From Ruegeria sp. Alg231-54 (lineage in GTDB: Bacteria; Pseudomonadota; Alphaproteobacteria; Rhodobacterales; Rhodobacteraceae): DNA of 64,000 nucleotides. The DNA lies in assembly GCF_900143525.1 (NCBI RefSeq), contig NZ_FREZ01000006.1:186001-250000 (forward strand), given 5' to 3'. Shown in pieces: positions 1-9,000 of this stretch; the first letter of the stretch is position 1; each line of letters opens with the position of its first letter. Under the pieces are notes generated by a model. The model worked only from the letters and a program-made list of their open reading frames with translations. It was not told the DNA's origin and made no database searches. The translations under genes were made by a program, and so were the position numbers.

Positions 1-679
1 ATCCACCAGAGTAGAATTCGCGATCCTCAATCTCGACCCCGTGTTTGCCCAGAACTTCGGTGAAGCCTTCGAATCGTTTGCGCGCCCTGTGATCCAGCGG
101 CATTTTGGTGCCCATGAACCCGATATGCTCATAGCCAGCCTTCAGGATCGCCTGCGCCATTTCGCGCCCGGCACGACGATGAGAGATCCCGACCATCGCG
201 TCCACCGGCTTGCCGTCTGTGTCCATGATTTCGACCACCGGAATACCAGCTGAATCCAGCATCGCCCGCGCGGCTTCCGTATGTTCCAGGCCGGCAATGA
301 TGACCCCGGATGGCCGCCACGAGAGCATCTCGTACAGCACTTTCTCTTCTTTTTCAGGCATATAGTCGGTGACGCCCACAACCGGTTGCAACTCAGTGTC
401 TTCCAGAACCTGATTGATGCCCGTCAGAACCTCAGGGAAGACCATGTTCGACAGCGAGGGGATGATCACCGCCACCAAATTCACCCGGCTGGATGCCAAT
501 GCGCCCGCAATTTTGTTGGGCACATATCCCAGCTCTTTCGCGGCGGCTAAGACGCGGGTGCGCGTGGCGTCCGAAACATCGCCCCTGTTGCGCAGAACCC
601 GACTGACCGTCATTTCCGACACTCCGGACGCTTCCGAAACATCACGAAGGGTAAGCGGGCGTTTGGTTTCTGTTGTCAC
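1..679 (-). CDS. LacI-family transcriptional regulator, GntR-like (3' part beyond window)
   Basis: This is a DNA-binding repressor that probably responds to a sugar acid such as gluconate. About 226 codons are visible; the C-terminus lies outside the window. The N-terminus has a LacI helix-turn-helix (TLRDVSEASGVSEMTVSRVL, then LGYVPNKIAGAL), followed by a periplasmic-binding-protein-like effector domain (VAVIIPSLSNMVFPEVLTGI, ML-WRPSGVIIAG). The resemblance is closest to gluconate repressors of the GntR/LacI type, which is family knowledge; the ligand is inferred. The start is a GTG at 679 with a weak AGGTG just upstream; no in-frame ATG lies further upstream. It is divergent from tRNA-Arg, and its regulated genes are not visible. 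Confidence 0.85.
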   Translation of the reverse strand, partial: MTTETKRPLTLRDVSEASGVSEMTVSRVLRNRGDVSDATRTRVLAAAKELGYVPNKIAGALASSRVNLVAVIIPSLSNMVFPEVLTGINQVLEDTELQPVVGVTDYMPEKEEKVLYEMLSWRPSGVIIAGLEHTEAARAMLDSAGIPVVEIMDTDGKPVDAMVGISHRRAGREMAQAILKAGYEHIGFMGTKMPLDHRARKRFEGFTEVLGKHGVEIEDREFYSGG

Positions 680-793
680 TGAGGCACCTGCGATGTTGTT
701 TTGCCCGATGGTAGCGTGAACAGCGCAAGTTTTACAACCGTCGCGCAAAGGCCATGACAAGGTTGAAAAACCGGGCTAAAAAGAGCGTTGCAC

Positions 794-870
794 GGCCCCG
801 TGGCTCAACTGGATAGAGCAGCCCCCTCCTAAGGGGCAGGTTGTAGGTTCGAATCCTACCGGGGTCACCA
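794..870 (+). tRNA. tRNA-Arg (anticodon CCT)
   Basis: The cloverleaf folds completely. The acceptor stem GGCCCCG pairs with CGGGGTC, the D-stem is GCTC/GAGC, and the anticodon stem GCCCC/GGGGC carries loop CTCCTAA (anticodon CCT). The T-arm is GTAGG-TTCGAAT-CCTAC and CCA is encoded. The 3' half is repeated at 2678-2724, which marks this gene as an integration target. Confidence 0.96.
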
Positions 871-959
871 TAACCATCTATAATAATTAGAAAATCCTGT
901 AAATTTCTGGTTTTGATCTCTTTTTCATAATGCTGATTTTCGACGACTTTTAGAAGAAA

Positions 960-981
960 GTGGCACAAATTCGACACAAAA
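960..981 (+). repeat. 22-bp direct repeat, left copy
   Basis: The repeat begins GTGGCACAAATT and ends GACACAAAA. It differs from 2600-2621 at one position (C versus T). It lies 90 bp inside the left att-like boundary, in the same orientation as its partner, and may be an arm-type recombinase site or the remnant of an element end. Confidence 0.7.
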
Positions 982-1135
982 CTTGGGGTATTATTTGCTT
1001 CATCCCAAAAGATAGTTAATTTTTTTACACCGCCGGAAAAACTGTCCGACAGATTTACGATGCTTTTCGTTGACTAATGCGACCACTGTCGGGCGATAGA
1101 TTAGTATTGGAGGAGCTACTTTAGGAGTAAGATCA

Positions 1136-2441
1136 ATGAACAACTTTCCTTCTTCGGACTTCTCCAAGTTGCTTGACCGAGTGATGTCACTCGCCCGGGA
1201 AAACTCGGAAATGCGCGAAAAAGAAAGGTCAGTATTACTTCTGATGGCTCATATTGCGCAGGGGCACTACACACCGGATCAACTAGTTGAGCACGTGCCG
1301 AAGCATCGTCGCAAAATTTTTCTTAAGAGCATTGCGCCCGGACTGGCCAACAGGTCCCGGTACTACCGGAACCGAGCGCTAGTGCTCACTTTTAGCCTAC
1401 TAGGGGTGAATGAGGGACTAAATGCCGAGTTCATAGGTTATTCCAGATGGGCTGTAAGGAGGTTCGCTCGCCGGTTTTCGAACGGCGATCACGAGGGTCT
1501 GTTTGAACCTCGTAGGAAGCCCCGAAAATACGACGACAAAAAACTAAGAGATCAACTTTTTAAAACGCTTCACGAACCCCCAAGTGCTTACGGCATCAAC
1601 AGAACCACTTGGAAAATCGATCTTTTGCACAGCGTTCTAAAAGCCAAGGGTACGCTAATAAACAAAAATGCAATGGGGCAAATATTCCGAGAGGAAGGCT
1701 ACTCCCGATGTAGCACTCGAGAAATACTCACAAGCAACGACCCAAAATACCGCGAGAAGTTAATTAAGATCACCCGCACATTGAGGCGGCTTGGTCCCAT
1801 GAACCGTTTCTTCTCGATTGACGAATACGGCCCAGTTTCTGTTCGCGAACGAGGTGGCCGGTGTTTGGTCAAACGCGGTACAAAACCTACCGTGCCTCAA
1901 TATCAGGACTCGAAAGGTTTCTTGATTGTGACTGCTGCGTTGGAGTTGAGCAGCAATCAAATAACCCATTTTTTGCTCTAAGAAGAAGGATACAGAAGAA
2001 ATGGTTAAGCTGCTGCACTTACTTCTTCAAGAGTATTTTGACTGTCGAAGGCTCTATCTCTCATGGGATGCCGCCTCATGGCATTCTTCGAAAAAATTCC
2101 TTGCTGAAGTGAAACGCGTTAATAAAGGTGAACACCGAAATACCTACCAGTCACCGATGATCAAATTGCGGCCGTTACCGGCGCGAGCGCAGTTCCTCAA
2201 CGTTATTGAGTCGGTGTTCAGCGGACTTTCTCAGTCCGTAATACACAACAGCAATTACCAATCGGTTGAGGAAGCTAAGTCAGCGATCGACAGGTACATT
2301 TCGGAGAGGAACGCCTTCTTCAAATCAAACCCAAAGAAGGCTGGGAACAAAATTTGGGGCGAAGAACAAGTGCCTTCGTACTTCAGTGTTTCTCACAACT
2401 GCAAGGACCCCAGGTTTTCCGGCTTGGGATCGATCCGTTGA
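1136..2441 (+). pseudogene. IS630-family transposase, split by a +1 frame change
   Basis: This is a DDE transposase. The 5' frame (1136-1981) holds an N-terminal helix-turn-helix region and the first catalytic Asp (FSIDEYG). A second frame, one base on, carries the second Asp (LSWDAASWHSSK) and the Glu (LNVIESVFSGL), and ends at 2441. The first frame stops at TAA 1979-1981, directly after the run TTTTTT in ACCCATTTTTTG. The +1 frame across the junction is open and reads SKKKDTEEMVKLL, which suits the family. An AGGAG lies 8 bases before the ATG. All three catalytic residues survive, so the change could be a recent lesion or recoding. No clear terminal inverted repeats were found. Confidence 0.8.
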
Positions 2442-2599
2442 CTCGCTACTGAAGTGCCAGCCGCTTTTTTCGTGCAATGCAATAAGAATTGGCATTTTGA
2501 GATTTGAGCAAATGAACGTGACTATGTTTTAGACTAAGAGAACAAACTGAGAACTATCGGGCGGCCAAGCGGAGTTAAGTTCGAAAAACGGCGAAATTC

Positions 2600-2621
2600 G
2601 TGGCACAAATTTGACACAAAA
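2600..2621 (+). repeat. 22-bp direct repeat, right copy
   Basis: This is the partner of the repeat at 960-981, in the same orientation with 21 of 22 bases matching. It lies 56 bp before the right att-like copy. Confidence 0.7.
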
Positions 2622-2677
2622 ATCCAAAGATTCCTTTTAACTACATGAAATTAAATACAAAAAATCGGCAACATGTT

Positions 2678-2724
2678 CCTCTCCTAAGGGGCAGGTTGCA
2701 GGTTCGAATTCTGCCGGGGTCGCC
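2678..2724 (+). repeat. att-like copy of the tRNA-Arg 3' half
   Basis: This matches tRNA-Arg from the anticodon loop to CCA, starting with CTCCTAAGGGGCAGGTTG. The T-stem differs from the intact gene on both sides (GCAGG / TCTGC instead of GTAGG / CCTAC) but still pairs. It is therefore probably derived from a different tRNA-Arg allele rather than being a randomly decayed copy. There is no 5' half, so it is not a functional tRNA. Confidence 0.8.
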
Positions 2725-3065
2725 AAAAACACAAACAAATACAAACACTTGCGGCTTTCGACATCGCCCATCACGCAGGATTTTGCGCCTTTGCACTGGA
2801 ACATGTAAAGAACACCGGTACAAATCCCGCACAGTCCGGCCCGCCGGATAGAGAACTTTGGAGGCCTCAAATTTTGAAAAATCCGGGCTCGGCGGCGGCC
2901 GAAACCGGGATAAAATCTAAAGCAAAAGCCTCCAGCTTTCCTCGCGAATTTACCTCAAATTCCGTCGCGGAAGCAACCGGCAATCAAGGCGGTAAACTGC
3001 TGCCATGCGGTACGTAATGAGTGTACAGTTAAACCGAAAAGAACAAGGCGGCACCGCGAGAAAAC
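2725..3065. other. Intergenic, no gene seen
   Basis: About 340 bases follow the att-like copy. I see no convincing coding frame, RNA gene or repeat here. Reading frames that cross the tRNA copy translate to FGDPGRIRTCNLPLRRG-type peptides, which are tRNA artefacts. Confidence 0.5.
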
Positions 3066-3415
3066 CTAAAAGAAATGTGCACCAATCGAATGCATGTCGC
3101 TGTCAGTACACAAGTTCGCATTTGTGTATGTTCCGACAAGAACGGGCAGAAACAGGAAGGCGAACGCCCTAAACGCCGCGGCGATCCTGCTGGTGAGGTT
3201 CTCGGAGGCTTTGAGAACCCGCTCGGCAATGAATGCCCCGAGCCTGCCGCCCAAGAAAACGGCAAGAAAGGCGCTTGCAAAAACGCAATGATGCCCACGC
3301 CGCGCGCAGCCACACCATCGATAACAACGAGCGGCGGAAGAATGACAAACGGCAACATGCCGACCCAGAGCGGCCACTTTGACTCTTTGAGCTTCTTGAG
3401 GAAATTCATCAACAT
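3066..3415 (-). pseudogene. Small membrane protein of a mobilization module, frameshifted
   Basis: Two overlapping minus-strand frames join into one plausible small membrane protein. The N-terminus MNFLKKLKESKWPLWVGMLP with a hydrophobic stretch (FVILPPLVVIDGV) lies in one frame. The continuation FASAFLAVFLGGRLGAFIAE and a second hydrophobic segment (FAFLFLPVLVG) lie in another. The frame change falls near 3285-3300. It is divergent from the relaxase remnant that starts at 3470, an arrangement suggestive of plasmid or ICE transfer regions. Reconstruction by eye; no function is assigned. Confidence 0.45.
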
Positions 3416-3469
3416 GAGGCTGTTTTGCAAACTCGAAGCTTCCTTTGTCATCCTCGATGAGGCGCGGCA

Positions 3470-3900
3470 GTGCTGATCAAGTTCTTCTCCAATTGCAAAG
3501 GCGCGGGTGCAAGGCCGGTTGGTAACCTCGTTGCCGAGCGCGTGCTGGCCTTTGACGGCGATCGCGACCTGAACCGCGATGCTGACAGCCAGCTCGTCAC
3601 CGTCACTCGCGATCCGCTGTCCGAGGTCTTGCGCGGCAACCCAGAGCGCACCGAAGCCCTGTTCGACGCCAACCGCCACCAATGGACCTACCGCGCAAGC
3701 GTGATCAGTTTCGTAGACACCGACAAACCGACCGAGGATCAGCAGGCCGAGGTTATGGACCAGTTCGAGCGGCTCGCCTTTGCGGGGCAGGAACCCGAGC
3801 AATATGAGGTGCTCTGGGTTCGCAATCGCCACGAAGGCCCTGTCAACTGCACTTCTGTACGCCGCGCCTGGAGCTGACGACTGGCAAGATCTTCTGTCCG
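3470..3900 (+). pseudogene. Relaxase/mobilization nuclease, N-terminal remnant
   Basis: The product would be the N-terminal part of a plasmid or ICE relaxase that nicks DNA at oriT. The frame from GTG 3470 reads LIKFFSNCKGAGARPVGNLV, then NPERTEALFDANRHQWTYRA and FAGQEPEQYEVLWVRNRHEG. This resembles the N-terminus of alphaproteobacterial mobilization nucleases. A frame change near 3840 is needed to reach LHFCTPRLELTTGK, which should hold a metal-binding His of the HxH kind. After that the homology stops, so most of the protein is missing and the gene cannot be functional. It marks a former mobile element next to the tRNA-Arg island. Confidence 0.65.
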
Positions 3901-3979
3901 CCATCACGCGATATGGAACAAAAATGCACGTGAACAGAGAGAGAACTACTCTTCTTGTCAGTCCAACTATGCGTTAGAT

Positions 3980-4840
3980 TTACTTTCGCCGCTTTCGCTG
4001 AAATATCCGTTCTGCCAGGGAACGGTGTGGCATCCGAAGTACAACGACATCCTGTCCGTCGACGGCGTCGTCAAAATATCCCGACCAACCGCCATTCAAA
4101 TAAGCCTGCACCTCGAGCCCGGACGACTCCATGATGTCTCGCCAAACGTCGTTTCTAAAGGCAACTGCGCCGCGTGGCGATTCTGGCGAATTAATGCGGA
4201 CTCCATCTTCGACCTCGTGTTCGAACGCAAGACGCCATGGTGTGAGATCCGTTTGGCGTGCTTTATTTAGAACGGCTGGCGTATATGTAAAACCGGTGGC
4301 GAAGACGAGGCCGCCGGGAGCCAGAATACGACGAAATTCACTAAGGTAGTGCTCGATTTCATTTTTAAACATGTGGGTAAAAACGGAAAACAAAAAAATC
4401 TTATCGATCGAGTTGTTTTTCGCCGGAAGCTTAATGTTCTCCGCAATCTGGCTACCTGTAGGGTTGTGCAGGTCGTCTGACACGTTCGAATGATGGAATG
4501 TAAATCTTGGATTCCGGGGCGCGACGTTAGTCTTTAGCCATTCGATTGACGGTGCGATAACATCTACCCCGGTATAACTTCCGGAGGTCAGGTATTCCCC
4601 CAATGGAATAGCATCGCGGCCAATTCCACAACCTAACTCCAACACCCGGTCCGAAGGCCCAAGTTCTATCCAATGACGTAGAAGTCTTTGATGATGATCG
4701 GCGATTGGCGGGAAGGTGTCAGGTCCTCCGCCCGTCATCTCGGCCAATTGGATGGGCACATCATAGCCGTGATAATCGAATGTCGGAGATTGGTCGACTG
4801 ATGTTTCGCTATTACTTGGGTTACTGTCCATCTGTTTCAT
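3980..4840 (-). CDS. Class I SAM-dependent methyltransferase
   Basis: This is a 286-residue methyltransferase with a Rossmann fold. Motif I is VLELGCGIGRDAIPLGEYL (about residues 65-83), followed by YTGVDVIAPSIEWLK (motif II acidic residue), then IDKIFLFSVFTHMF and LAPGGLVFATGFTY, the usual post-motif strands. The C-terminus has HRSLAERIFQRKRRK, a basic tail. The substrate is unknown; the neighbouring polysaccharide genes suggest a sugar or lipid-linked glycan, which is inference. The start ATG is at 4840; an ATG at 4831 has better spacing to a GGA. It stands alone between a relaxase remnant and a decayed IS5 element. Confidence 0.8.
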   Translation of the reverse strand: MKQMDSNPSNSETSVDQSPTFDYHGYDVPIQLAEMTGGGPDTFPPIADHHQRLLRHWIELGPSDRVLELGCGIGRDAIPLGEYLTSGSYTGVDVIAPSIEWLKTNVAPRNPRFTFHHSNVSDDLHNPTGSQIAENIKLPAKNNSIDKIFLFSVFTHMFKNEIEHYLSEFRRILAPGGLVFATGFTYTPAVLNKARQTDLTPWRLAFEHEVEDGVRINSPESPRGAVAFRNDVWRDIMESSGLEVQAYLNGGWSGYFDDAVDGQDVVVLRMPHRSLAERIFQRKRRK

Positions 4841-4870
4841 TCCAATGATAAATTTATCTAGGGTCAGGAC

Positions 4871-5656
4871 TTATAGCCAGTAGATAACGAGAGCAACCAG
4901 TGTGATTGCTGATAGGAATACCTTCGGGTATCTGTCATATCGGCTTGCAACACGCCGCCAATCTTTCGGCCTACCGAACATGATCTCGATTTGGATTCGG
5001 CGTTTGTAGCAACGCTTGTCGTACTCTACTGGCTTCTTCCGTTGCATCCAACCAGAGATGCAAACACGTATCCCATTGTCTTTCAACTCTTCTCTGAAAC
5101 AATCAGCGTCATAGCCACTGTCACCCAATCGTCAATCTACATCCGGCAGACCACTCAGCAATACTCGTGCGCCGATTTAATCGCTGACCCGACCGGCTGT
5201 GACAAAGAGGTTGAGCGGTCGGCCCTAGCTGTCGCAGATGGCGTGCAGCTTTGTGTTCATGCCGCCCTTGATCCGACCGATTAGGCGTCCACGTCCGCCC
5301 CTTTTTGCCACCAAACTGGTAGCCGTGCGATGTGCCTTGAAATGCGTGCGATGTGCCTTGAAATAGGTGGCGTCGATCATGACTGTCTTCTGCTCGCCGT
5401 GTTCGGCGGCAAGACCGGCCATCATACGGGCGAAGATACCCTTATCGCTTCACCGCGTCCAACGGTTGTACAATGTCTTGAGTGGACCATAGGTGGCGGG
5501 CGAATTGCGTCAGCGTAAGTCACTGCAATCTATGACTATAATCCCACTCAACACGCGTCGATCATCGACCCGAGGTTTGCCGTGCAATTTGGGAAAGAAG
5601 AACTCAAGGCGCGTCATTTGCGCATCCGTCGACCAGATGAGATCAGGCATATTCAT
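4871..5656 (-). pseudogene. IS5-family transposase, several interruptions
   Basis: The pieces read in order on the minus strand. The N-terminal part is MPDLIWSTDAQMTRLEFFFP with HGKPRVDDRRVLSG, then a stop. Next comes MIDATYFKAHRT (catalytic Asp) and GRGRLIGRIKGGMNTKLHA, and then the C-terminus GDSGYDADCFREELKD (second Asp region) and RIQIEIMFGRPKDWRRVASR (catalytic Glu). These motifs are characteristic of IS5/IS427 DDE transposases. In-frame stops and frame changes near 5200 and 5430-5520 inactivate it. A 21-bp in-frame duplication at 5325-5366 adds a second FKAHRT. Confidence 0.8.
5325..5366 (+). repeat. 21-bp tandem duplication inside the IS5 transposase
   Basis: Two head-to-tail units, 5325-5345 and 5346-5366, each start GTGCGATGTGCCTTGAAAT. 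On the minus strand the duplication repeats seven residues (HFKAHRT) beside the first catalytic Asp without changing frame. Confidence 0.85.
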
Positions 5657-5718
5657 CGCTCCGTTTCAAACCGTGAATCATGCTGACTGATGGAAATCAA
5701 TGGGTCCTGACTGTAGGC

Positions 5719-6088
5719 TGGCATTCTTTATTTGACTTATTGCCGTACGTCAATGTTTCCTCCAGATGCAATTGGATCAACCACCGTTCAATTGGCCTGT
5801 ACCTCAAACACAAAAAACTCTAACCATAAGTGTCCATGAAATCGGGTTTCGGAACAATGCAAAACCGATTGGTCGCCAATTGACCAGCTGAGTGCACAAG
5901 ACTTCGATTGCCCGATGGCAACCTCAAAACTCAAACGTAGCCGAACCTGGCGATTAATTTAATAGTCCCTTCGGACGTCATCGCGGGGTTGAGTTCCCCG
6001 CCGGCTTCTAATACTTTCAAGCTGTCGATTGTTCACGCGCGACTCAATTACGTGCATATCTCCGTTAAACCTCAGAAGTCTCCTCACC
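5719..6088. other. Intergenic, no gene seen
   Basis: About 370 AT-rich bases lie between the IS5 remnant and the large polysaccharide gene. They should hold the promoter of that gene, but I cannot pick out a convincing -35/-10 pair or operator. Confidence 0.4.
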
Positions 6089-9000
6089 ATGTCTGGATTT
6101 GCATTTCATGCTAGTGGCAAGCCACGCGGCTGGGTTCGTAGTCTGCTCTTTGATGGCAGAACCGCACGACCCTACGCGAAGCGCTTGGTTTTTCATAAAT
6201 CAGGAAAACCCCGGGCGCGCTTTGCGCCATTTATCGAGGGAGCATTCGATGGCGTACAGAGCACAGAACCGCTTGTGACAAGCAATACTGACTACCATGT
6301 AATCCACGCAGAGCCGTTCCCAGAGCGCGCGCGCCTTTTGATTTACGTGGTGTATGCGGCTGAAAATCGTCTTTCTGATCTCCATCGATACCAAGTGGAC
6401 TGTTATCGGGAGGCCGGTTTCTCGGTCGTTCTTGTTGCCAACTCCAATGGTGAGTTCAAATGCTCTGAGCAAGATTTGAGCCGTTTTGTCTGCGTCTTGT
6501 CGCGACCGAATCGCGGGTTCGATTTCGGAGCATGGTCCTGCGCCGTCCGCTCCATCGGCGGATTGAGCAATTGCAAAGAAGTGAGCTTTACCAACGACTC
6601 CATCATTCCGACCTCGGCTGACGCGCTGCGTGATTTGTTGGTGCGGTCTGACCGACGGGATGACGATGTGCTGTTTATGACAAACAACAATGAGTTGCGC
6701 CCGCATAAGCAAAGCTACTTTTTCACGCTCAGAAACCAGGCAATGAAAGGCTCCGCGCTCGATCTGCTTTCGGATATGACCGAATACACTTCGAAGTGGG
6801 ATTTGATTAATGAGGTCGAGATTCACCTATCCGACCACTTTTCAGCGCTTGGTCTGACGGTCGGAGCCGTTTTCGACGATCAGGATCTTCTTGATGACCC
6901 CAGCAACGTCACGGTTCACAGATTCGAGGAAATGGTCGAACGCGGTTTCCCGTTCGTGAAGGCGACCCTTGTTACAGAAGGCGGTTTGGATTTCGACGAC
7001 CCGCGCCTGAAGCGCGTACTGTCCATTGAAGTGCTCGATCTTCTGGAAAAACACATTGAAAGCCGCCAGAGTTCCGACAACGATAGTGAACTGAAGCGAA
7101 ACATCCCGCCCACACCAACGTCGCCCCACGCAGGGTTGCTTGACACGCACGGCGTTCAGGTTTCGTGGAATCATCACCCGAGTTCCTGCGGCATTCTCAA
7201 AGTGCCCTTGGCGCAAGAGCCGGGAAATACCGCCCTTCCGGCGTCCTCACAAGCACGTGTCCTTGCAATCGTCCACTGCTTCTATGTGGACGTTGCCGAG
7301 GAATTGCTCAAAAGACTGAAACCTTTGGGCACCGGTGCGCGAATTGTGCTAACCACCGATACGCAGCAGAAGGTGGGTCAATTGGCAGACATTGCTGACC
7401 GCGAAGGAATGAAGGTCATCGTAGAGCTTCATGAGAATCGCGGGCGCGATGTTATGCCGTTTCTGGCTGCTTGTGCGCAGCATCTCGATCATGCTGACTT
7501 CGTTTTGCACCTACATACTAAAAAATCTCCTCATGATCATAAACTCAGCAATTGGGGAGAATACCTTTTCGAAAGCCTTGTTGGCTCAGCAGAGATCATT
7601 GCATCCAACCTTGCCATCTTGGGGCAAAAAGGCGTCGGCCTTGTCCATCCCGCACATACGACGACTATCGCAGGTCGGTTAAATTGGGGTTTCAACTTTC
7701 CTGCGGCGCGCGACCAACTGGAAAAGATCGGCATTCGCATCACCGCGGATCAGGTCCTCGATTTTCCAGCTGGGACGATGTTTTGGGCTCGACCGGAGGT
7801 TCTGCGTCCGCTAGTGGATCTTGGCCTTTGTCCAAACGACTTTCTACCCGAGGCGGGTCAGGAGGACGGAACACTCGCACACGCAATCGAGCGTTCGTTC
7901 ACTTATGTCGCCGAAAGCCTCGGATACGTAAGTGTGCCGGTTGTAGCAGAAAGCAAAACAGACCTAACTTCGGGAATCGCTATGTCAGTTCGCCCATCAG
8001 AACTCTCCGTACTCCTGAAACGAATTTCCAAGCTCAATCTCCGGGGCAAACGACAGGGATCAAAATACTTTAATGCCGTACCGGAGGTCTATCCTGTAGC
8101 GTCGGTCCCGGAGCAGACAGATCGCCCGAGGCTAAATGTGCTGATCCCATCGTTAAAGCCCGAGCATACATTTGGCGGGATATCAACGGCGTTGAAAGTG
8201 GCAATGCGAATCTACAGGGAATTGGGCGACGCGGATATACGTTTCGTCGTCACTTCGACTGACATCGACAAAGCCTCTCTGGAAACAGCCGCTGGCCTAG
8301 TTGACTGCCCGGTGCTAAGAGTACGGGCAAGCGATATTGTCTCAGGAGCCACCGTAATCTCCACCAGCAGTGATCGCTATGATGCGATCAGGCTTCGAAA
8401 AAATGACTATTACTTTTCAACCGCCTGGTGGACCGCAGATCTTGCCTTTCGACTGATGGCAGATCAACGTCGCATGTTCGGAAAATGTTCCCCGCTCGTC
8501 TATCTGATACAAGACTACGAACCCGGCTTTTATCAGTGGGGAGACACATTTGCCGGCGCTGAAGCGACCTATGGTCGAGGCGAAGAAACGATCGCAATCA
8601 TCAACTCTGAAGAGCTTGCGAATTTCATGACTGAAAAGTATCGCTTTTCATCGGTTTCACGCCTGCCATTTGAGATTAATCAGGCGATCGCCTCTCGTCT
8701 CACGCCTATCCCGAAAAGCAAAACGATTTTTGCTTATGGCCGCCCCAATACGCCGCGAAACTGTTTTGCAGCTCTCGTTGAGGGCCTGCGCATTTGGCAG
8801 GCACGCGATCCGGGTGCCAATTGCGCTTGGCGAATCGTCTTTGCGGGCGAACCGTTTCCCCCGCAAATGATCGACGAACTGGAGAATGCCTCCTGCGTCG
8901 GCAAACTTAGCTTGGAGGACTACGCCGCTCTGCTGAGCGAAACAGGCGTTGGACTGTCACTGATGATGAGCCCGCATCCGAGTTACCCCCCTCTTGAGCT

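Larger units (their letters stand above)
822..2724. mobile_element. Small tRNA-Arg-targeted island bounded by att-like repeats
   Basis: The segment lies between the 3' half of tRNA-Arg (822-870) and a second copy of that half (2678-2724). This is the layout left when a tyrosine-recombinase element integrates into a tRNA gene. The only gene inside is a frame-disrupted IS630-type transposase, and no integrase remains. A 22-bp direct repeat sits just inside each boundary (960-981 and 2600-2621). It is either a collapsed larger element later hit by an IS, or the scar of element deletion. The layout is seen directly; the history is inferred. Confidence 0.6.
4858..5718 (-). mobile_element. IS5-family (IS427-like) insertion sequence, decayed
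   Basis: The element is about 860 bp, close to the usual size of this IS group. It is bounded by imperfect inverted ends around GTCAGGAC (left, about 4861-4873) and GTCCTGAC (right, about 5703-5711). It contains one broken transposase on the minus strand. The right 220 bp recur at 13640-13870. Confidence 0.75.

Noticed and set aside
1080..2570. Terminal inverted repeats of the IS630 element
   Set aside because: A shared CTRTCGGGCG string occurs near both ends (about 1088 and 2557) but in the same orientation, so it is not an inverted repeat.
2678..2724. A second tRNA gene
   Set aside because: Only the 3' half is present; no acceptor 5' strand or D-arm exists, so it is an att-like copy.
2641..2870. 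Short frames encoding FGDPGRIRTCNLPLRRG-like peptides
   Set aside because: They are translations of the tRNA-Arg 3' copy and are well-known artefacts, not proteins. The same holds at 732-977.
3029..3907. A 292-codon minus-strand frame
   Set aside because: It crosses the opposite strand of the relaxase remnant and has no family resemblance outside the small membrane-protein piece, which I kept separately.
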